A stretch of DNA of 64,000 nucleotides from Novosphingobium sp. NDB2Meth1 (GTDB taxonomy: Bacteria > Pseudomonadota > Alphaproteobacteria > Sphingomonadales > Sphingomonadaceae). The DNA lies in NCBI RefSeq assembly GCF_900117425.1, contig NZ_FPEH01000016.1:364906-428905 (forward strand), written 5' to 3'. The translations under genes and the position numbers were made by a program. Under the pieces are notes generated by a model. It saw nothing but the letters and a program-made list of their open reading frames with translations. It was not told the DNA's origin and did not search any database. Below, in pieces: positions 63,264 to 64,000 of the stretch (the stretch's first letter is position 1; every line of letters starts with the position of its first letter).

Positions 63264-63796
63264 CCGATCCCGCGCCGGATTTGCGCTTCTGGGCAAGGCG
63301 GTTTATTTCTCCGGTCATGGCGGGCCATCATAACCATCACGATTTTGCCGGAGCCTTGCTGGTCGATGCAGCGCGCGATGCGCTGCAGACGGCTGGCGAG
63401 CAGTGGACCGAGATGCGCAGCGACGTGTTCGAGGCGCTGGCGGCGCATGAGAAACCGGCATCGGCCTACGACATCGCGGAAAGCGTCGGTGCCCGGCGGG
63501 GCAAGCGCGTTGCGGCGAACAGCGTCTACCGCATCCTCGACCTGTTTGTGCGGACCAACCTCGCACGGCGGGTTGAGAGCGCCAATGCCTATGTCGCCAA
63601 CAGCCATCCCGGCTGCCACCATGACTGCATTTTCCTGATCTGCGATGCCTGCGGTGAGGCGACGCACATCGATGACGATACCTTGACCGGTGCGCTGCGC
63701 GATGCGGCACACCGCGCGGGCTTTGCCGCAGTCCGTCCGGTCGTCGAGATCCGCGGGCGATGCGGTGCCTGCGGAACCGAGGCGGACCCGGCCTGA
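63260..63796 (+). CDS. Fur family regulator, Zur-like
   Basis: A metal-responsive repressor of the Fur superfamily. The 178-residue protein has the winged-helix part (TEMRSDVFEALAAHEKPASA, YDIAESVG, NSVYRILDLFVRTNLARRVE) and the metal domain with HPGCHHDCIFLICDACGEAT and a C-terminal CGAC for structural zinc. A His-rich N-terminus (GHHNHHDF) resembles Zur. The ATG at 63260 overlaps the msrA stop; the ATG at 63317, which starts MAGHHNHHDF, is a fair alternative. Zinc specificity is inferred from pattern. Confidence 0.85.
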   Translation: MTDPAPDLRFWARRFISPVMAGHHNHHDFAGALLVDAARDALQTAGEQWTEMRSDVFEALAAHEKPASAYDIAESVGARRGKRVAANSVYRILDLFVRTNLARRVESANAYVANSHPGCHHDCIFLICDACGEATHIDDDTLTGALRDAAHRAGFAAVRPVVEIRGRCGACGTEADPA

Positions 63797-63866
63797 GTGC
63801 TGTCCAACGCGCATTTCGGCGCAACTCACGTTCGACAGAGCCGATTCAAGGGTGTAAGACACCTTA

Positions 63867-64000
63867 ATGTCTAATCCGCATACGCCGCTTCTTGATCAGG
63901 TTGATACGCCTGACGATCTTCGCAAGCTTGCCCCTTCCCAGCTTCGCCAGCTCGCTGACGAGCTTCGGGCGGAGATGATTGCCTCGGTGGGGCAGACGGG
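63867..64000 (+). CDS. dxs: 1-deoxy-D-xylulose-5-phosphate synthase, N-terminal part (cut by window end)
   Basis: The window ends 134 bases into this gene. The visible 44 codons read [40 protein letters not shown] and VGQTG, which match the start of Dxs, the thiamine-diphosphate enzyme joining pyruvate and glyceraldehyde 3-phosphate at the head of the MEP isoprenoid pathway. The rest, including the cofactor-binding motifs, lies beyond the window. It follows the Zur-like gene by 70 bases and may be separately promoted. Confidence 0.88.
   Translation, partial: MSNPHTPLLDQVDTPDDLRKLAPSQLRQLADELRAEMIASVGQT

Overview
The window is high-GC chromosomal DNA from an alphaproteobacterium, most likely a member of the Sphingomonadales (Novosphingobium, Sphingobium or a relative). 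The reasons are the alphaproteobacterial gene order ppsR-type regulator / hemE / hemJ / rho / mnmE / mnmG / rsmG / parA / parB, the families UPF0262, DUF1491, DUF2093 and CarD, and a large TonB-dependent receptor sitting beside TPR-sulfotransferase and aspartyl-hydroxylase genes. No rRNA, tRNA, CRISPR array, prophage or insertion sequence was seen. The genus is an inference.

Layout. 0.4-8 kb: inositol-1-phosphate synthase with a predicted inositol-phosphate nucleotidyltransferase, an exported DUF2141 protein, then rpe, a heparinase II/III-like gene, purH and an alpha/beta hydrolase. 8-14.2 kb: a leftward block (SleB-type hydrolase, DUF1491, ptsN, hpf, dnaQ, coaE, aroE, maf, ppsR-type regulator) with several 4-base overlaps. 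14.19-14.53 kb: a non-coding gap with DnaA-box-like motifs, two GANTC sites and an AT-rich inverted repeat; this is the predicted replication origin. 14.5-27.6 kb: a mostly rightward block (hemE, hemJ, rho, mnmE, mnmG, rsmG, parA, parB, acyl-CoA dehydrogenase) with three near-perfect parS sites, two of them inside the rsmG reading frame. Gene direction flips at the predicted origin, as expected for genes co-oriented with replication.

27.6-44 kb: exported proteins (CAP domain, a metallopeptidase gene broken by an in-frame amber codon, a glycine-zipper protein), free methionine-R-sulfoxide reductase, a sorbosone-dehydrogenase-like enzyme, an ATPase with an acyl-CoA dehydrogenase, a Sua5-type tRNA threonylcarbamoylation enzyme, carD, fdxA, an S4-domain protein, a Suv3-like helicase, rpoZ and dnaB. 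44-53.9 kb: UPF0262, a GH25-like protein, cdd, dcd, a saccharopine-dehydrogenase-like oxidoreductase, a divergent globin / Rrf2 regulator pair around a perfect palindrome, adenosine kinase, purD, xseA, DUF2093 and an M23 peptidase.

54-64 kb: a TonB-dependent receptor, a TPR-sulfotransferase, a second sulfotransferase and a TPR-aspartyl hydroxylase form an accessory-looking cluster; a paralogous hydroxylase lies at 18.4 kb. The window closes with small exported proteins, an exported msrA, a Zur-like regulator and the start of dxs. The strongest findings are the hemE-side origin with nearby parABS, the parS sites inside rsmG, and the receptor/sulfotransferase/hydroxylase cluster.
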